NCBI GenBank assembly: GCA_945910395.1
Contig: CAMDYX010000003.1
Span: forward strand, 41,399 to 105,398
DNA length: 64,000 bases
Reading direction: 5' to 3'
Origin: an uncultured Agathobacter sp.
GTDB lineage: Bacteria; Bacillota; Clostridia; Lachnospirales; Lachnospiraceae
The notes under the pieces were generated by a model. That model was not told the origin of the DNA, made no database searches, and saw only the letters and a program-made list of their open reading frames with translations. This document shows positions 35,027 to 42,790 of this stretch, piece by piece (the stretch's first letter is position 1; each line of letters opens with the position of its first letter). The translations under genes were made by a program, and so were the position numbers.

Positions 35027-36373
35027 ATGAGCTTTATAACAGAAACTCTTACTTATGCTATATCAATTGCTATTATTGTAATCGCAATAGAAATGAGCAA
35101 AAAAGCAGAGCGTAAAAGGCTTCGTCAACAAGAATTTGATGCCGAGCAGGCTAAAATCGAAAAGGAAAACTATGAACGACAAAAAGAGCAGCAAAAAGAG
35201 CAGGAAAGAATTCAAGCGCAATTAGAAGATATCGCATACCTTGAAGAAAAAACAAGAAATATACTTCACATAATAAACTCCTTTCCAACTCCCACTGATG
35301 ACAACGAAGAAATTATAAATGAAATGCTGGACAAATATGCGGACGAGATTAAGAATATCTGTGGTCCAATCAATGATTTCAATTCATGCCTCATTGATTT
35401 GCTTTCAGAACTACTTGCTGGACCGTATTTTAACAAAAAGGAATTAACGGATATTGCCCTTAATTGTTTTACAGGGCGTTCTTCATATTTTAACTTTCCG
35501 GCATACAATATGCGTGTTGAAATATGTAAGCAATTCATAAGCTTTTTTACACTCCTAGCCCAAAACAATCGATATTATATGCCGTTCTACCTAGGAGCCA
35601 CTTATCTATATATTGCACGTAACGAAAATGTCACTCAAAGAAAAGAATATTATGTAGAAGCATTCAAATGGCTTGAATTTGCTTCAGAAAAAGGTGATGT
35701 TTTGGCACAATACAATCTCGGTCTCATGTACTACAACTATGAAGGTGTTCAATATAGAGATTATGATAAAGCATTCGAACTTTTTTCTTTATCCGCAAAA
35801 AAAGATTTTATTCCATCGTTTTATCCATTAGGAGAATGTTATCAAAATGGTCATGGAACCAAAATAGATTATCAAAAGGCTGGCGATTGCTTCAAATACG
35901 CAACAGAAAATGGCATCGACTGCACTCGAGAGTTAGATAATTTATATACATCCGGAAAGTGGAATAAAAATAAATACTCACCCGAAAACATATTTTTAAC
36001 TTACTCAATGCAACTAAACAAAAAAAATTTTGATACAATTAGTCAGAATCTACAAAAAGTGAAAGATTTATATAAAAATCATGATATTAATCTATCTGCT
36101 ATAACTGGTCGCGAAACTTTAGAACAAATCATAAATTCTTTCATTCTCAGTTTTGAACCGAGTTTCGCAAACAATACTTTAGCGGAAAAAATAGATAGAT
36201 TATCTCAAACATCAATTTTCCCTAAAGATGTCCGCCAAAAGTGCCATACAATCAGATTGATTGGTAATCGAGCAGTACATAATAGTATAGGAGAAACTAT
36301 TACAGAGCAAGAGATCTCACAAATGATTGAAAAACTTGATTTTATATTTACTTTTTATGATCAATATCAATAA
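35027..36373 (+). CDS. Membrane-anchored coiled-coil/Sel1-repeat protein with DUF4145-like C-terminus
   Basis: A 448-residue protein: one N-terminal helix (about 5-22), a charged coiled coil rich in Q, E, K and R (about 23-75), a helical middle, two or three Sel1-type repeats (about 213-295: AFKWLEFASEKGDVLAQYNL, then AFELFSLSAKKDFIPSFYPL) and a C-terminal domain with IRLIGNRAVHN (409-419) like the DUF4145/HEPN-type group. The gene is visibly more AT-rich than its neighbours. AAAGGAG fixes the start at 35027. It is the sole intact gene between the 106-bp repeats. Function unknown; a defence or signalling role would be inference. Confidence 0.82.
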   Translation: MSFITETLTYAISIAIIVIAIEMSKKAERKRLRQQEFDAEQAKIEKENYERQKEQQKEQERIQAQLEDIAYLEEKTRNILHIINSFPTPTDDNEEIINEMLDKYADEIKNICGPINDFNSCLIDLLSELLAGPYFNKKELTDIALNCFTGRSSYFNFPAYNMRVEICKQFISFFTLLAQNNRYYMPFYLGATYLYIARNENVTQRKEYYVEAFKWLEFASEKGDVLAQYNLGLMYYNYEGVQYRDYDKAFELFSLSAKKDFIPSFYPLGECYQNGHGTKIDYQKAGDCFKYATENGIDCTRELDNLYTSGKWNKNKYSPENIFLTYSMQLNKKNFDTISQNLQKVKDLYKNHDINLSAITGRETLEQIINSFILSFEPSFANNTLAEKIDRLSQTSIFPKDVRQKCHTIRLIGNRAVHNSIGETITEQEISQMIEKLDFIFTFYDQYQ

Positions 36374-36788
36374 TTTTACTCAAAAAACTTCACTTGCTTA
36401 TACCTTCTTTATACAACCGCGCAGATTGTAAAAGAGGCACTGGAAAACGACATAAAAAAGTAAAGACGTCATTGCAAGCATCATTTTGAAGATGAAGTTC
36501 TCAAAGATATCGGAAATGTAACAAATATAGATTTCAGTAAAAGAATCAGAACCCTTGGCGAAATAAAGCAGGTAATAGCCGATTCAAAAAACAAATAGAC
36601 CTCCAGGCAAAAGCACAAGATTAATTATTGTTCTGCCACATCGGAAGTGGCAAGCATCCACAATAAATTTTCAAAACCTTTCATTTCAGAAAATACACCA
36701 TGAAATTCTGACAAAATGACACCCCGCCAGGCCTTGCATTTATTGGGTTTGACGAGCATTTTATAATTATTTTCCTGCAAAAGTCAGG
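36374..36788. pseudogene. Decayed coding remnants downstream of the Sel1 gene
   Basis: This 415-base stretch has no intact gene. On the plus strand short frames look like the end of a protein: one reading AQIVKEALENDIKK then stop (about 36415-36463), and in another frame EDEVLKDIGNVTNIDFSK to SKNK then stop (about 36490-36599), as if a frameshift broke one gene. On the minus strand 36625-36759 is open for 44 codons from an ATG with AGGA upstream. An inverted repeat GCCAC/GTGGC lies near 36635-36651. I do not recognise any of these. Confidence 0.45.
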
Positions 36789-36894
36789 ATACAACACTAT
36801 ATTATTGTACGCAAAAACAGCAAAATGCACAACCAATTTATACTTTTTCCTTGTGAAAAGAGTTTTCTTTTGTCATAATATTTCAAAAAGAGAA
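36789..36894 (+). repeat. 106-bp direct repeat, right copy
   Basis: One mismatch to 34731-36894's left partner at 34731-34836. It contains the promoter TTGTGA-17-CATAAT (36851-36879) for the histidine phosphatase gene, whose AAGGAG site follows directly. This is presumably the original location, since the gene it drives is intact. Confidence 0.95.
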
Positions 36895-36909
36895 ATAAGG
36901 AGAATAGCC

Positions 36910-37641
36910 ATGAAGCTTGTTATTGTACGCCACGGTGATCCGGATTATGAGCATGATACCCTAACAGAACAGGGATGGAAGGAAGCAAAGCTTGTTGCAC
37001 AAAGAATCAGTCAATTAGATGTAAAGGACTTTTATGTGTCCCCCCTTGGCCGGGCACAGGATACGGCATCCTGCACACTTTCTATGGTTCATCGAACCGC
37101 CAAAACCTGTGAGTGGCTACGGGAGTTTTCTCCAAGGATTATGCGGCCGGATGTTGCCGATCAAAAAATGATCTGCTGGGACTGGCTCCCACAGGACTGG
37201 ACAAAAGAGGATTCTTTTTTCCAGGTGGATTCCTGGGCAGATATGCCTGTGATGAAGGAAGGACATGTGAAGGAGGAATATGAGTGGGTATGTAATAGCC
37301 TGGATGCCCTTTTGGAAGAGCATGGCTATAAACGGGAGGGCAGATACTATCGTGTCTTAAAGCCCAACAATGACACCCTTGTATTTTTCTGCCATTTTGG
37401 TCTGGAATGCGTACTTCTTTCCCACCTGACCAACATATCCCCTATGCTGCTGTGGCATGGCTTCTCCGCTGCCCCGACTTCTGTGACCACCGTCTCCACA
37501 GAGGAACGCCGTGAGGGAATTGCAGCCTTTCGGGTCAATAGCTTCGGTGATATTTCACACCTCTATGCTGCCGGCGAAGAGCCTTCCTTCTCTGCCCGTT
37601 TCTGCGAATGCTATAAAAATGCGGATGAGCGTCATGATTAA
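36910..37641 (+). CDS. Histidine phosphatase family protein
   Basis: A 243-residue phosphoglycerate-mutase-like protein. The catalytic RHG is at the N-terminus (LVIVRHGDPDYEHDTLTEQG), with SPLGRAQDTA as the second Arg motif and a late FFCHFGLECVLL histidine. The usual length of simple members is about 200, so there is an insert in the middle. AAGGAG lies seven bases upstream of the ATG. Its promoter is in the duplicated 106-bp repeat. The substrate is unknown. Confidence 0.9.
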   Translation: MKLVIVRHGDPDYEHDTLTEQGWKEAKLVAQRISQLDVKDFYVSPLGRAQDTASCTLSMVHRTAKTCEWLREFSPRIMRPDVADQKMICWDWLPQDWTKEDSFFQVDSWADMPVMKEGHVKEEYEWVCNSLDALLEEHGYKREGRYYRVLKPNNDTLVFFCHFGLECVLLSHLTNISPMLLWHGFSAAPTSVTTVSTEERREGIAAFRVNSFGDISHLYAAGEEPSFSARFCECYKNADERHD

Positions 37642-37644
37642 AAA

Positions 37645-37686
37645 AAACCGGAAGCTGTGCGTTTACACAACTTCCGGTTCTCTTTT
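37645..37686. terminator. Bidirectional terminator
   Basis: AACCGGAAG / CTTCCGGTT stem. On the minus strand it is followed by a run of T and serves the DUF805 gene; on the plus strand the tail is CTCTTTT, serving the phosphatase. Confidence 0.87.
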
Positions 37687-37703
37687 GTAATTTACTTATT
37701 CAA

Positions 37704-38060
37704 TTACATTCCCTTTGGGTTTGGTCCAAACTGGTTCTCGCCCGGCTGGCTGTCCTGGCAGAAGAAAACAATAAGGATGATTTCTCCAACAAGTGGAATT
37801 AAACCAAGAAGAATCCAGGTCCAAGCTTTTCCGATGTCATGAAGACGACGAACACAAACTGCAAGACTTGGAAGTAATACAGCAAGGCTCCAGATTGTTC
37901 CAAGGATTGAGAAGAATCCAACGTAATTTCCTAAGAAAGAAAGTACAAATGATACGATAAAATTAAATAATACAAAGTACCAGTACTCACTTCTGCGTGC
38001 TCTTCCACTAAATCCTACATACTGAGTGAAAACACTCTTGATTGCATCTACAAAACTCAT
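37704..38060 (-). CDS. DUF805 family membrane protein
   Basis: A 118-residue protein with four helices and the DUF805 hallmark GRARRSEYWYFVLF near the N-terminus plus VCVRRLHDIGK. Function of the family is unknown. AAAGGAG lies nine bases before the ATG at 38060; the earlier ATG (38096) has no site. Confidence 0.9.
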   Translation of the reverse strand: MSFVDAIKSVFTQYVGFSGRARRSEYWYFVLFNFIVSFVLSFLGNYVGFFSILGTIWSLAVLLPSLAVCVRRLHDIGKAWTWILLGLIPLVGEIILIVFFCQDSQPGENQFGPNPKGM

Positions 38061-38196
38061 TGTTGTAATGCTCCTTTCTTTTGTTTCGAACGACAAGAAC
38101 CATTGTACCGAATCCTTCCAGCTCCCTCAATTCGCAAAATTTACTAAATTTTTTATAAAAATTTTATAAATTTGTATACTTTTACACTTTCCACTA

Positions 38197-39750
38197 CTAA
38201 AGTACCGCTTTTCGAAGCCCCTTTGGATAATGATTTTTTACCTGTCTGTTTAAAAGCTTCCCCCAGCCGGCAGAAAATCCATCCACGCAGATTAAGGCCC
38301 AGCCCTTTTCCGTTGTATTCGATTCACCAAGCTCCTCTTCCTCGATAAAGAAGGATTCCCCTCTGAAAAAAGCCGCTATTTTAGAATCCTTTTCAGATTC
38401 GCCCCTCAGCTGCATATTTACAGCACAGGTTACATCTGTCATTCCCAAGGCTAACGCCAGCGCATGGGAGGGCTCAAAACGATTTTTCTTAAACTCCCCG
38501 ATATGGAGCCCTGCCCGAAGCACCTTAAGTCCCCGCAGGGACGGTGCCCCATCCGGCAAACGATAAAGCTGATCCCCAAAAAGCGTAAGAGTTCCGGATA
38601 ATATCCAGTCAGCAGCCCCCTGATTTAGCGTGGTTTTTACAAATTCCTCCAGCGCCTGCTGCATCTGCCTGTCCGGTACACTTCCTGACTTATTTTGATT
38701 TCCTTTTTTATTTCCTTTTTCCTTTTTAAAGCGGTCTTCGTCTAAAGCTTTTCTTTCCTCCGGGATTGGAGCATATTCTCCCGCCTTTTTTAATACCGCA
38801 ACAAAATGACCTTCTCCATGCAGCTTATGAGGCCAGAGCCGGAAGGTCTTTTTTAGATTCCCGGCAACGGAAGGTTCCACAGACTCCCCTGCCCAGGCCG
38901 GATTTCCCGGTGAAAAATAAGGTGTCTTTTCCTCTAACACCTCAAACTCCTCATGTTCCGCCAAAAACCTTGCCATGGTCTGCTCATTTTCCTCCGGTGA
39001 AAATGTACAGGTGGAATATACCAGAGTTCCACCGCCCATCAGCATTTTCGCAGCATTATTTAAAATCTCCTGCTGGCGTTTTGCACAGACTTCCACCTGA
39101 TCGGCACTCCACTCCTCCATAGCCTCCGGATTTTTGCGGAACATTCCCTCCCCGGAGCAGGGCGCGTCTACCAGTATAGCATGAAAATAGCTGGGAAAAA
39201 ACTCTGCCAGTCTTTGACTGTCTTCATTGGTTACTATTGCGTTTCTGATGCCCATGCGCTCCACGTTCTGGGATAAAATTTTGCATCTTGCCGGATGGAT
39301 TTCGTTGGATACCAGAATGCCCTCCTGCTTTAAATAGGCTGCAAGCTGTGTGGTTTTTCCTCCCGGCGCCGCACATAAATCCAACACTCTCATGCCGGGT
39401 TTTGGTGCAAGAAGTGCTGCGGCGGACATGGCACTGGGCTCCTGAATGTAGTACACCCCCGCCTCATGGTAGGCATGCTTTCCGGGGCGAAGCTTCTGAG
39501 CGTAGTAATAACCATTGATTGCCCATGGAACCTCTTCAAACAGTTCCCCTTCCGGGCCTTCTTCCTGACTTTTTTCCGCTGTTTTTGCAATTCCTTTAAA
39601 AATCCTGTCCGGTTCCATATCTGCCCTTTTTAAGGAATTGATCCGCAGAGCCTGATATTTATCGTTCTCATAGCACTCTAAGAATTCATCAAATTCCTCT
39701 CCTAAAAGAGCTCTCATTTTTGCTGTAAAATCAACCGGTAAACTGCTCAC
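38197..39750 (-). CDS. rRNA cytosine-C5 methyltransferase, RsmF/RsmB-like
   Basis: A 517-residue NOL1/NOP2/Sun family protein. SAM motif LDLCAAPGGKTTQLA is at 123-137; the two catalytic cysteines are Cys198 (DAPCSGEGMF) and Cys248 (YSTCTFSPEE). The long C-terminal part resembles the PUA-like extension of RsmF. It methylates a cytosine in 16S rRNA by analogy. The start is GTG at 39750 with AGAGG upstream. Confidence 0.93.
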   Translation of the reverse strand: MSSLPVDFTAKMRALLGEEFDEFLECYENDKYQALRINSLKRADMEPDRIFKGIAKTAEKSQEEGPEGELFEEVPWAINGYYYAQKLRPGKHAYHEAGVYYIQEPSAMSAAALLAPKPGMRVLDLCAAPGGKTTQLAAYLKQEGILVSNEIHPARCKILSQNVERMGIRNAIVTNEDSQRLAEFFPSYFHAILVDAPCSGEGMFRKNPEAMEEWSADQVEVCAKRQQEILNNAAKMLMGGGTLVYSTCTFSPEENEQTMARFLAEHEEFEVLEEKTPYFSPGNPAWAGESVEPSVAGNLKKTFRLWPHKLHGEGHFVAVLKKAGEYAPIPEERKALDEDRFKKEKGNKKGNQNKSGSVPDRQMQQALEEFVKTTLNQGAADWILSGTLTLFGDQLYRLPDGAPSLRGLKVLRAGLHIGEFKKNRFEPSHALALALGMTDVTCAVNMQLRGESEKDSKIAAFFRGESFFIEEEELGESNTTEKGWALICVDGFSAGWGKLLNRQVKNHYPKGLRKAVL

Positions 39751-39774
39751 TCCAAAATACCTCTTTTCTTTTCC

Positions 39775-39950
39775 ACTTTCCTTTTGTGTGTCTATGAATG
39801 AATTTTGCTATTTGGAATCAGAACGTTTAAAAAGCGTCGGCACTTAATGAGCAATTTATTGCGAATTTAGTACCGCTACGCTTTTTACGAACGAGAGTGG
39901 GTTCTGATTCCAAATAGCAAAATTCATTCAGACACACAATTGTAAAATGG
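39775..39950. repeat. A-type palindromic repeat A7
   Basis: A full-length A copy with arms TTTTGTGTGTCTATGAATGA and the inverse ending AGACACACAATTG; the core matches A2, A3 and A9. It sits directly 3' of the membrane LuxR gene. Confidence 0.87.
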
Positions 39951-39957
39951 GAGTTTT

Positions 39958-40470
39958 TTATGTGGATATATTGTCCCGTAGAGCCGCCCATACACATTCC
40001 TTGAATTCTTTTCGTCCGTCGGTTCCTGTTTTTTCATAGATATGGGTCAGATGCTTTTTTACAGTTGTCTCCGCAATAAACAATTCTTCCGAAATCTGTA
40101 AATTTGTATAATTATTCAAAAGTAAAAATCCGATTTCCGTCTCTCTGCGCGTAAGCTCATGCATGGCTGCGAAGGCTAAAAACCTTTGCTTGTCCGGGAC
40201 AGCTTTTGTCTCTTCGCATATTATACCATGCTTTCGGCTGTCTTCGGAAACTTTTTCTTTTCTATGCGCTCTCTGCTCACTTTTTTCTTCCGTTCTGTTA
40301 TGTAGTATGACCCAAAACAAAAAGCCGCTCACAAGCGCCATGATAAGAGTGCTTGTATTTACCAGGAGTCTTAGCCCCAGATTCATGATTGAAATCTGCT
40401 CCATTATAATCGTAAAGGTCAGAATCAGAATATACAAAATAAGCAGGAGAATCATCCTATGCTTCTTCAT
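39958..40470 (-). CDS. Membrane-anchored LuxR-type transcription regulator
   Basis: About 170 residues: two hydrophobic helices in the first 55, a charged linker, and a LuxR helix-turn-helix at the C-terminus (ELTRRETEIGFLLL, ISEELFIAETTVKKHLTHIY). There is no receiver domain, so activity may be set through the membrane part. It overlaps the end of the upstream mini-MotA gene, which argues for co-transcription. The start is uncertain: 40470 or 40455. Confidence 0.85.
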   Translation of the reverse strand: MKKHRMILLLILYILILTFTIIMEQISIMNLGLRLLVNTSTLIMALVSGFLFWVILHNRTEEKSEQRAHRKEKVSEDSRKHGIICEETKAVPDKQRFLAFAAMHELTRRETEIGFLLLNNYTNLQISEELFIAETTVKKHLTHIYEKTGTDGRKEFKECVWAALRDNIST

Positions 40471-40972
40471 CTTCCACATCCATAAGGTCCGTAATAGTGT
40501 TCTGCACATTCGCCTTTACCGGAATCAGGAAAAACTCCAGAATCACCGCATAAAAAACCACAAGGATGGACACCGCAAGACATGGTCCAAGCCAGGTTTC
40601 ATCCAATTCCGGTTTTTCAAACAGCATCCACAAAATCATAACGACAGAGATAATGCCTGACATGGCAGTCCCGCAGATAATCATCTTTTGAACCATTTGT
40701 ACAGCTTCAAGGCACCGCTTTAACTGTCTTAAGGAATATTCCCGTTTTCCAACGGAAAATGCGTTTAAAAAATCTCTTCCCATTCCGGACACAAAAAGTG
40801 CAGGTGCTACAACCAGAACAATCAGCAAAAGGCTTGGCACATCAATAAAATATGCAAAGGATTTTTCCAGTCCTGACACACCACTGATCATAAGCAGGTC
40901 GAAACAAAATACCAGAACAAGTACTATGACCTCCAAAACGAGAACCGCTCCAATGGAATGCTTTTTCTTCAT
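40457..40972 (-). CDS. Compact MotA/ExbB-like membrane protein
   Basis: A 171-residue protein with four helices (about 8-28, 42-64, 94-116 and 128-152). Its helix 2 (FIDVPSLLLIV) resembles helix 2 of the MotA-like neighbour (FIHIPSMIITF), and the helix 3 and 4 pattern followed by basic residues is alike (FFLIPVKANV against CIPIAGKLK). The large cytoplasmic domain of MotA is absent. It precedes the LuxR gene and may be its partner. The MotA relation is inferred by eye. Confidence 0.7.
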   Translation of the reverse strand: MKKKHSIGAVLVLEVIVLVLVFCFDLLMISGVSGLEKSFAYFIDVPSLLLIVLVVAPALFVSGMGRDFLNAFSVGKREYSLRQLKRCLEAVQMVQKMIICGTAMSGIISVVMILWMLFEKPELDETWLGPCLAVSILVVFYAVILEFFLIPVKANVQNTITDLMDVEDEEA

Positions 40973-41008
40973 ATGAATTTCCCCTTTTGTAAATATCGTA
41001 TCCTTATG

Positions 41009-41061
41009 ATACTACCAAAAGGAGAATTCTACCATACTACCTTCTTAAAATCAGGTAGTAT
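41009..41061. promoter_or_regulatory. Repeated ATACTACC boxes upstream of the mini-MotA/LuxR genes
   Basis: ATACTACC occurs at 41009-41016 and 41034-41041, 25 bases apart, with the inverse GGTAGTAT at 41054-41061. A weaker pair (ATACTACT at 41922, GGTAGCAT at 41943) lies upstream of the motA-like gene. They could be binding sites for the LuxR-type protein. Confidence 0.45.
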
Positions 41062-41078
41062 TTTTGCCTGCCAGCCGG

Positions 41079-41870
41079 TTATGCTTCGGCGTGTACCTTT
41101 TCCTCCCACTCTTCGCGGAAGGTACGGATTTTTTCCTTTATGACCATGGGATTATCTCCGGCCTGGATTGAAAGCACTCCTTCAATGATCAATTCTTTTC
41201 CAAGCTCAATCTCCATACCGCTTCTTTTCAGTTTTCCCGCAATTGGAATGCATACCCAGTTTGCCAGAACCGATCCGTAGAGGGTGGTAAGGAGGGCAAG
41301 GGACATTCCTGCTCCGATTCCACCCGGGTCATCTCCCATGCTTTTCATCATATTAATAAGTCCAAGCAGTGTCCCTACCATTCCCCAGGCCGGTGCGTAT
41401 GCCCCCAGATTTTCCCAAAAGGTCACTCGCCGCCGATTCGTCTCCATCTCATGCTGCAATTCCGTTTCCAGAATGTCCTTTAGCAGATCTGCGTCGGTTC
41501 CGTCTGCCACCAGACGAATTCCCTTTCTTAAGAAAGCATTCTCCAGTTTATCCGACTTCTCCTCAAGGGCCAGAACCCCTTCTTTTCTTGCGATAACGGC
41601 CAACTCAAAAATCATATCTCCGATTTCATCTAAAGAAATATTCTCCTTTGAGAAGGCAAGCGCGAAACTATGTAACCCATCCAGAAAATCCGGAAAGGAC
41701 TCTGATGTAACCATCACCGCAAAGAAAGCACCACCAAAGGTAATAATCATGGATGGGATATGGATAAAATTTAGGATGGTTTTGATTCCACCATTTGTGG
41801 CAATCCCAATCAGAACCATTCCAAAGCAGCAGATAAATCCGGATATTGCAGATCGATTCAATGTTTTCAT
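41079..41870 (-). CDS. MotA/TolQ/ExbB-type proton channel protein
   Basis: A 263-residue protein with four helices and the MotA layout: two N-terminal helices, a cytoplasmic domain of about 90 residues, then AYAPAWGMVGTLLGLINMM and ALLTTLYGSVLANW, where MotA has its proton-channel residues. No MotB is adjacent and no other flagellar genes are in the window, so it could be a flagellar stator or a paralogue used elsewhere. Confidence 0.88.
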   Translation of the reverse strand: MKTLNRSAISGFICCFGMVLIGIATNGGIKTILNFIHIPSMIITFGGAFFAVMVTSESFPDFLDGLHSFALAFSKENISLDEIGDMIFELAVIARKEGVLALEEKSDKLENAFLRKGIRLVADGTDADLLKDILETELQHEMETNRRRVTFWENLGAYAPAWGMVGTLLGLINMMKSMGDDPGGIGAGMSLALLTTLYGSVLANWVCIPIAGKLKRSGMEIELGKELIIEGVLSIQAGDNPMVIKEKIRTFREEWEEKVHAEA

Positions 41871-42013
41871 TTTGGCTTTCCCCCTTCTCTTTTACGGTAA
41901 CACCAAACTGGATTCGATCCAATACTACTTTGGGAGAAGCCCGGTAGCATTTTTTTACTCCCTTTTCGGAATTATGTTCCCAAAACGGGACTTTTTTACT
42001 ACCGGAATATGCT

Positions 42014-42778
42014 TTACATGTTCGTTTTCTTATCTTCCTTTCCCTCCCTGATGTGAAGCAATTTCTCCGCTGTCCTCACCTCTTCCTCTGTTGGTGTGGG
42101 AACACCTTCTAAGGGATACTTTATGCCCAGCCTGTCATACTTAAACACTCCCATGGTATGATAGGGTAAAATTTCCACCCGCTTTACAGTCTTTAATGTG
42201 GATAGAAATCTGTCCAATTTCTTTAAGCCTTCTTTCTCATCTGTAAGATTTGGCACCAGCACATGCCGAATCCACATATCCTTCCCATGATCGGACAAAT
42301 ACCTTGCCATTTCCAGAATGTTCTCATTCCCATGTCCCGTCAGGGATTTATGCCGTGCAGAATCTATCTCTTTGATATCCAATAAAAACAAGTCGGTAAG
42401 CTTCATCAGTTCCGCAAATTTTGATATCCAGGGTTCTTCCCTTGTAAAAGGATTTCCTGCGGTATCAATTACGGTGTGGACGTTTTTTTCCTTCGCAAGC
42501 CCAAAGAATTCAATCAAAAAATCCACCTGCAGCAGCGGCTCTCCTCCACACACCGTAATTCCTCCATCCTTTCCCCAGTAATTTTTATAACGGTATGCTT
42601 TTTTGAATAACGCCTCCGCCGTCCATGGTTCCCCCTTGTCAATGCTCCAGCTTTCCGGATTGTGGCAGAACTTACAGCGCATCCTGCAGCCCTGCAGAAA
42701 TACCACAAAACGGACTCCGGGGCCGTCTACCGATCCAAAGGATTCTAAGGAATGAATTCTCCCAATTACTTTTCCCAT
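42014..42778 (-). CDS. pflA: Pyruvate formate-lyase activating enzyme
   Basis: A radical SAM protein of 254 aa. The CxxxCxxC motif (GCRMRCKFCHNPESW) binds the 4Fe-4S cluster; the SAM-contact segment GGEPLLQ follows. It makes the glycyl radical on PflB. It lies 12 bases after pflB, and GAGGAAG precedes the ATG. Confidence 0.97.
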   Translation of the reverse strand: MGKVIGRIHSLESFGSVDGPGVRFVVFLQGCRMRCKFCHNPESWSIDKGEPWTAEALFKKAYRYKNYWGKDGGITVCGGEPLLQVDFLIEFFGLAKEKNVHTVIDTAGNPFTREEPWISKFAELMKLTDLFLLDIKEIDSARHKSLTGHGNENILEMARYLSDHGKDMWIRHVLVPNLTDEKEGLKKLDRFLSTLKTVKRVEILPYHTMGVFKYDRLGIKYPLEGVPTPTEEEVRTAEKLLHIREGKEDKKTNM

Positions 42779-42790
42779 AGCTTCCTCTCT

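Noticed and set aside
34731..36894. Insertion sequence as explanation for the repeat-flanked segment
   Set aside because: No transposase, no terminal inverted repeats at the inner edges, and a 106-bp duplication is too long for known IS families.
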